Positions 1-6,899 of a DNA stretch of 18,703 nt are shown piece after piece; the stretch's first letter is position 1; each line of letters opens with the position of its first letter. Source of the stretch: an uncultured Cocleimonas sp. (GTDB taxonomy: Bacteria > Pseudomonadota > Gammaproteobacteria > Thiotrichales > Thiotrichaceae); assembly GCA_938041705.1 (NCBI GenBank), contig CALISP010000313.1, forward strand, positions 1-18,703, read 5' to 3'. The position numbers and the translations under genes are program-made. The notes below the pieces were generated by a model. The model was not told where the DNA came from and did no database searches. It saw only the letters and a program-made list of their open reading frames with translations.

Positions 1-576
1 TATAATGATGAGCAGTTTAAAATTGCTAAAGCTGTAAATTACGATTACGTTAAATTTACCGATATTATTTCAAGTGCTTTAGGGAAAAGAGTAGAGCAAC
101 CAGATGAAAAAACTCTGCGTTTATTAATTGCCATGTGTAAATATGCAAATGATAGAAGTGTATATGTTTATGATGCTTTGTGGCATTTGCAGAAAATTCG
201 TAAAGGTGGTCGAAAATGCATGACTCGTGCTGAATACAATAATTATTCAACACCTTCAAGGGATCGGCGTTTAAAGTCGTTTTTTAATGCAGTGAAAAAC
301 CATCATGAAAAAAATCAGAAATTTAAGCATTGGACTCAACCGCAAAGATGGGCGAAGGCTTTGTTTTCTGCTAAAGAACCTAGACCTAAAGAAGTTGCTG
401 ACTTAAATAGTTTTTGTCAGGTTCAAATGAGCTTTGGTTCAGAATATTATATTCCTTTGAGAGAATTAAGACAGAACCTATCGGCTGGTAAAGTAGTTTC
501 AGATCCTCATGCCCCTTTAGAATTCCGTTGGGGTGCACAGCTTTCACCTTACAAGCCAGTATGTAAGACTTACTGA
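1..576 (+). CDS. Unrecognised basic protein, 3' portion only
   Basis: The reading frame is open from the first base of the window to a TGA at 574-576, giving at least 191 residues. The true start lies upstream of the window; the Met at 133 is internal to the open frame and has no convincing ribosome binding site. The visible part is rich in Lys, Arg and aromatic residues and has no hydrophobic segment long enough for a membrane helix and no signal peptide in view. I see no motif I can tie to a family. A middle stretch (about residues 70-120 of the visible part) is strongly basic with several Trp, His and Lys residues, which would be compatible with nucleic acid binding, but that is speculation. 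It is followed by a 121-nt gap containing a candidate promoter, so it is probably not co-transcribed with glmU. Function unknown. Confidence 0.7.
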   Translation, partial: YNDEQFKIAKAVNYDYVKFTDIISSALGKRVEQPDEKTLRLLIAMCKYANDRSVYVYDALWHLQKIRKGGRKCMTRAEYNNYSTPSRDRRLKSFFNAVKNHHEKNQKFKHWTQPQRWAKALFSAKEPRPKEVADLNSFCQVQMSFGSEYYIPLRELRQNLSAGKVVSDPHAPLEFRWGAQLSPYKPVCKTY

Positions 577-633
577 TTTAAATAAGGATTATCAACAATT
601 TTATATTTGCTGAAAGTAACTTTGTCTGATTAT

Positions 634-664
634 TTGATCAATTACTTTGGATTTTGGTTATAAT
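634..664 (+). promoter_or_regulatory. Candidate sigma70 promoter for glmU-glmS
   Basis: A perfect -10 hexamer TATAAT lies at 659-664. The best -35 candidate is TTGATC at 634-639, 19 nt upstream, which is longer than the ideal 17. The -35 lies inside the 8-nt palindrome TTGATCAA (634-641). The predicted transcript would start near 671, leaving about 27 nt of leader before the glmU ATG at 698. The -10 is convincing; the -35 pairing is weaker. Confidence 0.5.
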
Positions 665-697
665 TTAAACAATTATAAAAATAGACAGTTTCTTACT

Positions 698-2077
698 ATG
701 GCTTTATTACCTATTATTCTCGCTGCTGGTCAAGGTACGCGGATGAATTCTTCACTCCCTAAAGTATTACATACCATCGGTGGTAAGCCGATGTTGCAGC
801 ACGTCATAGATAGTTGCCAGCAATTAGATCCTAAATTAATTGGTATAATAGTAGGTCATGGGGCTGATAAGGTTAAAGGTAGTATTGAAGTAGAAAATCC
901 TAGTTGGGTATCCCAAGCCCAACAGAAAGGAACTGGTCATGCAGTATTACAGGCTGTAGATTTGATGCTAGATAATGATGTTGTAATCATTGCATATGGT
1001 GATGTTCCTCTTATAAAAACTGATACCTTGAAAAAGCTAGCTCAAAAATTAGACACGGCGGTATTATCTGTTTTAACAACAATATTAGATAAGCCTTTTG
1101 GTTATGGAAGAATTATTCGAGATGATTCATCTACTATTCAGTGTATTGTTGAAGAAAAAGATGCAAGTGATAAAGAAAAAGAGATAGCTGAGGTTAATAC
1201 TGGTTTTATTGCAGCAAAAGGTGAGGATTTGAAGCGTTGGTTAAGTCAAATCAAACCTAATAATGCTCAAGGCGAATATTACTTAACAGATTGTATTGCC
1301 ATGGCTGTTGCTGAAGGTGGTGCTGTTGAATCTGTAATATGTGAGAACCATCTTGAGGTTGAGGGTGTAAATGACCGAACTCAACAGGCTAAATTAGAAC
1401 GCGCTTATCAAAATAAGCAAGCTGAAAAATTAATGTTATCTGGTGTTACTTTGGCTGACCCTGCTAGATTGGATATCAGAGGGAAATTAACTGCTGGTAA
1501 GGACGTTTTTATAGATATAAATACTGTGTTCATTGGTGATGTTTCTTTAGGCGATAATGTCATTATTCAGCCTGGTTGTGTTATAGAAAATACAAAAATT
1601 GCTGATAATACTATTGTAAAAACAAACTCTGTTGTTGAATCAGCTCTGATCGGGAGCTCTTGTGAAATAGGACCATTTGCTAGAATTCGTCCAGGAACTA
1701 TTCTCAATGATGAGGCTAAAGTTGGTAATTTCGTAGAAGTAAAGAAATCTACAATCGGGCAAGGTAGCAAAATTAGTCATCTTAGCTACATTGGTGATAC
1801 AACAATGGGCAATGATGTAAATATTGGCGCTGGTACTATTACTTGTAATTACGATGGAGCCAATAAGTTTCAAACTATAATTGGTGATCAAGTATTTATC
1901 GGTTCTGATACGCAGCTAGTTGCTCCAGTAACTATAGCCAAAGGTTCTACAATTGGTGCTGGTTCAACAATTACAAAAGACACTCCAGAAAATGAGCTGA
2001 CGCTCTCACGTTCAAAGCAAATGACACTTAAGGGTTGGAATAGACCTATAAAAAATAACAAAAAGGATAATACATAA
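698..2077 (+). CDS. glmU: Bifunctional GlcNAc-1-P uridyltransferase / GlcN-1-P acetyltransferase GlmU
   Basis: Cytoplasmic enzyme that acetylates glucosamine-1-P with acetyl-CoA and then transfers UMP from UTP, giving UDP-GlcNAc for peptidoglycan and LPS. The N-terminal uridyltransferase domain shows the pyrophosphorylase signature LAAGQGTRM..LPKVLH (residues 8-25), GTGHA (78-82) and YGDVPL (100-105). The C-terminal half is a left-handed beta-helix of hexapeptide repeats with the acetyltransferase landmarks GPFARIRPGT, VGNFVEVKKS, SHLSYIGDT and NIGAGTITCNYDG. The product is 459 residues, against 456 in E. coli. The frame is open further upstream to 647, but the ATG at 698 gives the family N-terminus MALLPIILAAG; the upstream 17 codons overlap the promoter. 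No good Shine-Dalgarno sequence precedes 698. The TAA overlaps the glmS ATG by one base, so the two genes are almost certainly translationally coupled. Confidence 0.97.
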   Translation: MALLPIILAAGQGTRMNSSLPKVLHTIGGKPMLQHVIDSCQQLDPKLIGIIVGHGADKVKGSIEVENPSWVSQAQQKGTGHAVLQAVDLMLDNDVVIIAYGDVPLIKTDTLKKLAQKLDTAVLSVLTTILDKPFGYGRIIRDDSSTIQCIVEEKDASDKEKEIAEVNTGFIAAKGEDLKRWLSQIKPNNAQGEYYLTDCIAMAVAEGGAVESVICENHLEVEGVNDRTQQAKLERAYQNKQAEKLMLSGVTLADPARLDIRGKLTAGKDVFIDINTVFIGDVSLGDNVIIQPGCVIENTKIADNTIVKTNSVVESALIGSSCEIGPFARIRPGTILNDEAKVGNFVEVKKSTIGQGSKISHLSYIGDTTMGNDVNIGAGTITCNYDGANKFQTIIGDQVFIGSDTQLVAPVTIAKGSTIGAGSTITKDTPENELTLSRSKQMTLKGWNRPIKNNKKDNT

Positions 2078-3909
2078 TGTGTGGAATTGTAGGAGCTATA
2101 GCGCAACGACCAGTAACTGAAATACTGTTAGAAGGCTTAAGAAGATTAGAATATCGTGGTTATGATTCTGCTGGCGTAGCATTAATTGATGAAGAAGGCG
2201 CTATCCAGAGAGTAAGATCTTTAGGGAAGGTTGCCGCACTTACAGATAAACTACAACAGCAGCCTCAAGCTGGACACGTAGGTATCTCTCATACACGATG
2301 GGCAACTCATGGTGAGCCCTCGGAGCGAAATGCTCATCCACATATGAGCCAAAACAGAGTAGCTGTTGTTCATAATGGAATTATTGAAAATTACGAAGTT
2401 CTAAGAGCATCGTTGATTGAGCAAGGATATGAATTTGAATCAGAAACAGATACTGAAGTTGTTGTACATTTAATAGAATCTAATTTAAAGAGTGATGTGT
2501 GTCTGTTAGATGCGGTAAAAATATCATTAAAACAATTGCAAGGTGCTTACGCCTTAGGTGTTATTTCTTCTGATGAACCAGATGTATTGATTTGTGCTCG
2601 TCAAGGAAGCCCTTTGTTGATAGGAGTGGGTGTTGGTGAACATTTTATTGGTTCTGATGTGCAGGCTTTGTTGCCTGTTACTAGTCTTTTTATGTATCTC
2701 GAAAACGGTGATATAGCGTCTCTAACAAAAACTGATGTTATTATAGAAGATGATTCAGGTAATCTTGTTGAACGAGAAATAAAACAATCCAAAGCGAGTT
2801 CATTAGAGTCAGACTTGGGTGATTACCGTCACTACATGCTAAAAGAAATTTATGAGCAACCGCATGCAGTACAAAAGACGCTAGAGGGTCGTTTAGGAAT
2901 AGATGATATTAAGCAATGTATTGTTGGTGAGAACGTTCTTGATATATTACAGCAAGTAGAAGAAGTGCAAATTGTTGCTTGTGGTACTAGTTATCATGCA
3001 GGATTAATTGCTCGTTACTGGATGGAGGCTTTAACAGATATTCCATGTCAAGTTGAAGTAGCAAGTGAATATCGTTACCGTCGCCAAGTTCCTAGAAAAA
3101 ACATGTTGTTTGTTACTTTATCTCAATCAGGCGAAACAGCAGATACACTCGCAGCTCTAGACAAAGTAAAATCAGATGGTTGTCTAGCTAGTCTTAGTAT
3201 TTGTAATGTTGCAGAAAGTTCTTTGCAGCGTGAGTCGGACTTTTCTCTATTGACCATTGCTGGGCCCGAAATTGGTGTTGCATCGACTAAAGCATTTACT
3301 ACTCAATTGGTTGCCTTACAGTTACTTATAGGTTTGCTGATGCAAGCTAAAGGAGATAAGCCTGAAGAAGTAGCGAAATTAGTATCAGACCTCAAAAAAC
3401 TACCTGCTTTAATAGAGCAATCTCTTGAACATGATAAAGCTATTGAAAAAATGGCAGAGCACTTTATAGAAAAGCATAATGCACTATTTTTAGGGCGTGG
3501 AGATCAATACCCTGTAGCGATGGAGGGTGCGCTCAAGCTTAAAGAGATTTCGTATATTCATGCAGAAGCTTATCCAGCTGGTGAGCTAAAACATGGGCCT
3601 TTAGCGCTAGTTGATAATGAGATGCCTATTATTGCTGTTGCTCCGAACACCAATTTATTGGAAAAACTAAAATCTAACCTAGAAGAGGTGAGAGCTAGAG
3701 GTGGAGTTCTTTATTTATTTGCTGATAAATCCTCAGGTATACAGTCTCAAGATAATATCGAAGTGATTGAGATGGATGAGGTGCCCGAAGGTATTGCTGC
3801 TATTATTTATACTATTCCTTTGCAGCTTTTGTCTTATCATGTTGCAGTATTTAAAGGCACAGATGTTGATAAACCGCGAAATTTAGCGAAATCAGTTACG
3901 GTCGAATAA
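2077..3909 (+). CDS. glmS: Glutamine--fructose-6-phosphate aminotransferase (isomerizing) GlmS
   Basis: Makes glucosamine-6-phosphate from fructose-6-phosphate and glutamine, the entry step of amino-sugar synthesis. The product of 610 residues matches the family (609 in E. coli). The start is fixed by MCGIVGA, whose Cys2 becomes the N-terminal glutaminase nucleophile after Met removal. Residues 1 to about 240 are the class II glutamine amidotransferase domain (RRLEYRGYDSAG, SHTRWATHG, VVHNGIIEN, SETDTEVV). Two SIS sugar-isomerase domains follow, with ACGTSYHAG and SQSGETADT in the first. The C-terminus is the conserved DKPRNLAKSVTVE ending. An AAAAGGA ribosome binding site lies in the end of glmU (2061-2067). 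The leader is inside glmU, so there is no room for a glmS ribozyme, and I see no sRNA target site. I see no convincing terminator after the stop. Confidence 0.98.
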   Translation: MCGIVGAIAQRPVTEILLEGLRRLEYRGYDSAGVALIDEEGAIQRVRSLGKVAALTDKLQQQPQAGHVGISHTRWATHGEPSERNAHPHMSQNRVAVVHNGIIENYEVLRASLIEQGYEFESETDTEVVVHLIESNLKSDVCLLDAVKISLKQLQGAYALGVISSDEPDVLICARQGSPLLIGVGVGEHFIGSDVQALLPVTSLFMYLENGDIASLTKTDVIIEDDSGNLVEREIKQSKASSLESDLGDYRHYMLKEIYEQPHAVQKTLEGRLGIDDIKQCIVGENVLDILQQVEEVQIVACGTSYHAGLIARYWMEALTDIPCQVEVASEYRYRRQVPRKNMLFVTLSQSGETADTLAALDKVKSDGCLASLSICNVAESSLQRESDFSLLTIAGPEIGVASTKAFTTQLVALQLLIGLLMQAKGDKPEEVAKLVSDLKKLPALIEQSLEHDKAIEKMAEHFIEKHNALFLGRGDQYPVAMEGALKLKEISYIHAEAYPAGELKHGPLALVDNEMPIIAVAPNTNLLEKLKSNLEEVRARGGVLYLFADKSSGIQSQDNIEVIEMDEVPEGIAAIIYTIPLQLLSYHVAVFKGTDVDKPRNLAKSVTVE

Positions 3910-4006
3910 TTTCAGGTTGTTATAGCAATATTATTAAAAAATGAGGGCGGGTTATTTAGTCTCTTAAGTTAATATGAATGTTATTGTCCTTGTTGTTGTG
4001 AGTATC

Positions 4007-4034
4007 TGAGAGCTACAATAGTTAAGTCTTGTAT
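4007..4034 (+). repeat. Two-block upstream element, copy 1 (SulP gene)
   Basis: TGAGAGCT (4007-4014), six bases, GTTAAGTC (4021-4028), then TTGTAT (4029-4034). The same three blocks in the same order and with the same total length of 28 nt occur at 9435-9462 upstream of nuoA. A possible -35 (TAGTTA, 4019-4024) and -10 (CATATT, 4043-4048) lie where the nuo copy has its promoter hexamers, so this may be an upstream activator or promoter element. Its function is unknown. Confidence 0.5.
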
Positions 4035-4078
4035 TTTTATAACATATTCTCAACATATATCACTAAACATAAGTTTTA

Positions 4079-4107
4079 CTGAAAAAAACAAGGTTTTCTA
4101 ATATAAT
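4079..4107 (+). promoter_or_regulatory. Alternative candidate promoter for the SulP gene
   Basis: A perfect -10 TATAAT lies at 4102-4107 with a 17-nt spacer to CTGAAA (4079-4084), a four-of-six match to the -35 consensus. It would give a leader of roughly 140 nt. The surrounding sequence is very AT-rich, so a chance TATAAT is quite possible. The element at 4019-4048 is a competing candidate. Confidence 0.3.
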
Positions 4108-4256
4108 TGTTAGTAATTTTTTGTAGTTGGTCTTAATCTATTTTTAATATAGATAAAAGTATTTTCTAAGATAATTAAAATCAACGTTAGTATGTACTTT
4201 CTGTTTTGTCTTTTCACGAAACCTTTATCGTACTTTTTATAAAACAGAGACAATGC

Positions 4257-6011
4257 ATGGAAAGCACCTCTAGTACTTTTGTTAAAGCTTTAAAACAAAG
4301 ACTCACTCCCTTTTTAGATTGGATCGGCGATCTAAAAGATATGAATGTGTTGAAAGCAGACGCAATTGCTGGTCTTACAGTAGCTTTGGTGTTGGTTCCT
4401 CAGTCAATGGCATATGCTCAATTGGCTGGTCTACCTGCATATGTGGGTCTGTATGCTTCTTTTCTTCCTGTAATTTTTGCCTCTTTGTTTGGTTCTTCAA
4501 TGCAATTGGCAACCGGTCCTGTTGCTATAGTCTCTTTGCTTACTGCTGCAGCGCTCGAACCATTAGCTATTCAAGATCCAGAAGGGTATCTCGCATATGC
4601 TGCGATACTTGCATTTATTGTAGGTACTTTTCAATTGTCTCTAGGGCTACTGCGGCTAGGGGTATTAGTAGATTTCTTATCTCATCCTGTTGTTGTAGGT
4701 TTCACAAATGCAGCGGCTCTAATAATTGGTACTTCTCAGTTAGGTAAGATATTTGGAGTTGAAACCAGAAAAGGTGATCATCATTACGAAACTGTTTGGA
4801 ACTTGCTTCAGGATATACCCTCAACTCACTTGTTAACTCTGCTAATGGGGGTTTTATCAATTTTGTTATTAGTGCTTTTGAAGAAATTTGCTCCAAAGCT
4901 TCCCAATGTATTGATAACGGTAGTTGCTTGTATTCTACTCTCGTATTTTTTAGGGTATCAGGCTAAGGGAGGAAGTGTGATTGGGTATATTCCTGATGGA
5001 TTACCTGGATTTAAGGTTCCTGATGTAGAATTCAATCAAATAGTCAATCTCATTGTGTCAGCGGCAATTATAGCTTTGTTGGGTTTTGTAGAGGCTATAT
5101 CTGTTGCTAAGGCAATAGCATCTGAAACCCGTCAGAGACTTTCTGCAAATCAAGAGCTAGTAGGGCAGGGTATAGCCAATATTGTTGCTTCGGTTTTTCA
5201 GGCTTATCCCGTGTCCGGCTCTTTCTCGCGTTCAGCGGTAAACTTTGATGCAGATGCTAGAACAGGTTTTGCGTCGATAGTGGCAGGTATTATTGTTGCT
5301 ATCACATTGCTGTTTTTGACACCGCTATTGTTTCATTTACCTCAAGCAACCTTGGCAGCAGTAATTATGGTGGCTGTGTTCAATCTCATAAAAATCAAAC
5401 CTGTTGTGCATGCATGGAAGGTACATCGTCATGATGGTTTTGTCGCAGTAGCAGTATTTTTCACGACCTTGTTTTTTGCGCCTCATTTAGAAAAAGGGAT
5501 CATGACCGGTGTGTTGTTATCCTTGGGGTTATTTTTGTATCGTACGATGACTCCAAGATTTGTTGAAGTTGGAAGGCACGAAGATGGTAGTTTACGAAGT
5601 GCTGAGCTATTCCAGTTGGTAACGAGTGATACTGTTTCGGTATTTCGCTACGATGGTGATCTGTACTTTGCTAACGCAGGTTATTTAGAAGGGAAGATAT
5701 TAAACAATATTGCTTTAAAACCCGATTTGAAAGTAATGATTTTAGATTTTGAGTCTGTTGATTTAGTCGATTCAACTGGAGAAGAAACACTAACCCGCGT
5801 TGTGGAGAGAATGGAAGCGGCGGGTATTGAGCTTTATATTGCCAGAGCAAAACGTAGCATGTTAGATGCTTTTACTCGGTCTGGTTTAATGGAGCGAATT
5901 GGAAAAGAACGATTCTTTAGAGAACGCACTATTGCTGCTCGATATGCTAAAGAAAAATTCGGGGATGAGATCGATATAGAGCCTCTATTGAGCGTGAAGC
6001 ATATTTCTTGA
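4257..6011 (+). CDS. SulP/SLC26-family anion permease with STAS domain
   Basis: Inner-membrane anion transporter of 584 residues, the usual size for bacterial SulP proteins. Residues about 34-430 form the multi-span transport domain, including GLTVALVLVPQSMAYAQLAGLPAYVGLYASF (39-69), ATGPVAIVSLL and the conserved SGSFSRSAVN segment. The C-terminal cytoplasmic STAS domain spans about 440-565, with VDSTGEE near residue 505 at the position of the conserved DSxG loop. The frame is open to a TTG at 4206, but the ATG at 4257, preceded by AGAGA at 4246-4250, fits better. No carbonic anhydrase, sulfate assimilation or regulator gene adjoins it, so the substrate cannot be read from context: sulfate, bicarbonate, a dicarboxylate or possibly molybdate (moa genes follow) are all open. 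It is probably transcribed alone, with a terminator at 6060-6086. Confidence 0.93.
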   Translation: MESTSSTFVKALKQRLTPFLDWIGDLKDMNVLKADAIAGLTVALVLVPQSMAYAQLAGLPAYVGLYASFLPVIFASLFGSSMQLATGPVAIVSLLTAAALEPLAIQDPEGYLAYAAILAFIVGTFQLSLGLLRLGVLVDFLSHPVVVGFTNAAALIIGTSQLGKIFGVETRKGDHHYETVWNLLQDIPSTHLLTLLMGVLSILLLVLLKKFAPKLPNVLITVVACILLSYFLGYQAKGGSVIGYIPDGLPGFKVPDVEFNQIVNLIVSAAIIALLGFVEAISVAKAIASETRQRLSANQELVGQGIANIVASVFQAYPVSGSFSRSAVNFDADARTGFASIVAGIIVAITLLFLTPLLFHLPQATLAAVIMVAVFNLIKIKPVVHAWKVHRHDGFVAVAVFFTTLFFAPHLEKGIMTGVLLSLGLFLYRTMTPRFVEVGRHEDGSLRSAELFQLVTSDTVSVFRYDGDLYFANAGYLEGKILNNIALKPDLKVMILDFESVDLVDSTGEETLTRVVERMEAAGIELYIARAKRSMLDAFTRSGLMERIGKERFFRERTIAARYAKEKFGDEIDIEPLLSVKHIS

Positions 6012-6059
6012 TTTGCTTCAGCATAGATTTATTAAGAGATACTTAATTAAATACTTAAT

Positions 6060-6086
6060 AAAGATTTCTTGCCGAGGTCTTTTTTT
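6060..6086 (+). terminator. Rho-independent terminator of the SulP gene
   Basis: A nine-pair stem (6060-6068 with 6074-6082, including two G-U pairs) closes a 5-nt loop, and T residues continue to 6086. It lies 49 nt after the SulP stop and 17 nt before the moaD ATG, so it separates the transporter from the moa genes or attenuates readthrough into them. Confidence 0.7.
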
Positions 6087-6102
6087 ATGCTACATTTTCG
6101 CT

Positions 6103-6348
6103 ATGACTATTAAAGTATTGTATTTCGCAAGTTTGCGAGAAGAGATTGGCCGTGCTAACGATCAGTTTCAGTTTTCTGAAGAGCAATTGTTATCTTTGGA
6201 TGTTGTTCAACTATGGCAGCATGCGACTGGGAAAACTTCATTTCCAGAACAATTGTTGGTTGCGATTAATCAGGAGTATAAGGATCAAAAAGCTTTGATC
6301 AATGATGGTGATGAGGTTGCCTTTTTTCCTCCAGTAACCGGAGGTTAA
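6103..6348 (+). CDS. moaD: Molybdopterin synthase small subunit MoaD
   Basis: Ubiquitin-fold sulfur carrier. Its C-terminal glycine is adenylated and thiocarboxylated, then delivers sulfur to cyclic pyranopterin monophosphate within the MoaD2-MoaE2 synthase. The product is 81 residues, the same as E. coli MoaD, starts MTIKVLYFASLREEIG and ends in the diagnostic FFPPVTGG with the essential terminal Gly-Gly. The frame stays open back to 6013, but those extra codons run through the SulP terminator hairpin and are not homologous, so the ATG at 6103 is chosen. No clear Shine-Dalgarno sequence precedes it and no strong promoter is visible between the terminator and the ATG; transcription may come from readthrough. 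moaE follows after one base. Confidence 0.95.
   Translation: MTIKVLYFASLREEIGRANDQFQFSEEQLLSLDVVQLWQHATGKTSFPEQLLVAINQEYKDQKALINDGDEVAFFPPVTGG
6340..6344 (+). promoter_or_regulatory. moaE Shine-Dalgarno embedded in the moaD Gly-Gly codons
   Basis: GGAGG at 6340-6344 sits 5 nt before the GTG at 6350. It is formed by GGA GGT, the codons for the essential C-terminal Gly-Gly of MoaD. This decides in favour of the GTG start for moaE. Confidence 0.75.
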
Positions 6349-6349
6349 A

Positions 6350-6832
6350 GTGTCTAGTAGTACTGCAAAAATAACTACAACAAGTGTTCGAAAAATAATG
6401 ATAGTTGAAGAATCATTCGATCCACTCAAGACTCAAGCTGATTACCAAAGAGAAAGTATGAGTGGTAAAACTGATTATGGTGCAACGGCTAATTTTGTTG
6501 GTACCATGCGAGATTTTAATGAGGGTGATGATGTGCTTAGTATGACGCTTGAGCATTACCCTGCTATGACTTCAAAGCAACTCAATGAAATTGTCGATCA
6601 AGCCTGTAGTAAATGGCCGATACAAAATACTTTAATTGTTCATCGAGTTGGCGAGATATTTCCTGCGGAATCCATCGTTTTGGTATCGGTTTGGTCGGCT
6701 CATAGAAATGCTGCTTTCGATGGTTGTCGCTATATAATGGAGGCCCTTAAGCATCAAGCTCCTTTCTGGAAAAAAGAAGCTTTAATTGCAGGTGATACGC
6801 GATGGGTAGCGGAAAATACCAAAGGTGAGTAG
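6350..6832 (+). CDS. moaE: Molybdopterin synthase catalytic subunit MoaE
   Basis: Large subunit of molybdopterin synthase. It binds cyclic pyranopterin monophosphate and accepts two sulfurs from thiocarboxylated MoaD to make the dithiolene. The 160 residues show NFVGTMRDFN (48-57), LEHYPAMT, HRVGEIFPAE, SAHRNAAFDGCRYIMEALKHQAPFWKKE, including the conserved lysine-rich active-site segment. The GTG at 6350 has a perfect GGAGG ribosome binding site. The only near alternative, ATG 6398, has none and would remove residues that align with the start of E. coli MoaE. The GTG start leaves a Ser/Thr-rich N-terminal extension of about ten residues compared with E. coli. One base separates it from the moaD stop, so the two subunits should be made in balance. 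It converges on moaC. Confidence 0.95.
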   Translation: MSSSTAKITTTSVRKIMIVEESFDPLKTQADYQRESMSGKTDYGATANFVGTMRDFNEGDDVLSMTLEHYPAMTSKQLNEIVDQACSKWPIQNTLIVHRVGEIFPAESIVLVSVWSAHRNAAFDGCRYIMEALKHQAPFWKKEALIAGDTRWVAENTKGE

Positions 6833-6866
6833 TTCGATTTACTTATCCTAGAAAAAATTGCTATCG

Positions 6867-6896
6867 AAAAAGGGGAAAAGACCCCCCCCTTCTTTT
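6867..6896. terminator. Bidirectional terminator between moaE and moaC
   Basis: AAGGGG (6870-6875) can pair with CCCCTT (6886-6891) around a 10-nt loop. The A-run before it gives a T-run on the minus strand, and TTCTTTT follows on the plus strand. It lies between the convergent stops of moaE and moaC. It contains a run of eight C residues (6882-6889). Confidence 0.6.
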
Positions 6897-6899
6897 AGC

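Larger units (their letters stand above)
3910..4256. other. Gene-free AT-rich region between glmS and the SulP gene
   Basis: These 347 nt hold no credible ORF or RNA gene. They contain the two-block element at 4007-4034 that recurs upstream of nuoA, an AACATAT direct repeat (4041-4047 and 4052-4058, 11 nt apart), and a perfect TATAAT at 4102-4107 with a poor -35. The first 100 nt after glmS show only a 6-bp AT-only inverted repeat (3905-3910 with 3930-3935), which I do not accept as a terminator. The region is probably the promoter and leader of the transporter gene. Confidence 0.6.

Noticed and set aside
2061..2077. glmS ribozyme or small-RNA target before glmS
   Set aside because: The glmU stop overlaps the glmS start by one base, so there is no leader of the required size, and that ribozyme is known mainly from Gram-positive bacteria.
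3905..3935. Possible terminator after glmS (AATAAT/ATTATT inverted repeat)
   Set aside because: Six AT-only pairs with a 19-nt loop and an A-run, not a T-run, afterwards; not stable enough to support a call.
4142..4180. Seven-base inverted repeat TTTTAAT/ATTAAAA upstream of the SulP gene
   Set aside because: Composed entirely of A and T with a 25-nt spacer; expected by chance in this AT-rich stretch.
4319..4747. 142-codon Cys/Ser-rich open frame
   Set aside because: It lies entirely inside the SulP coding sequence in a shifted frame; its composition is that of a shadow of hydrophobic codons.
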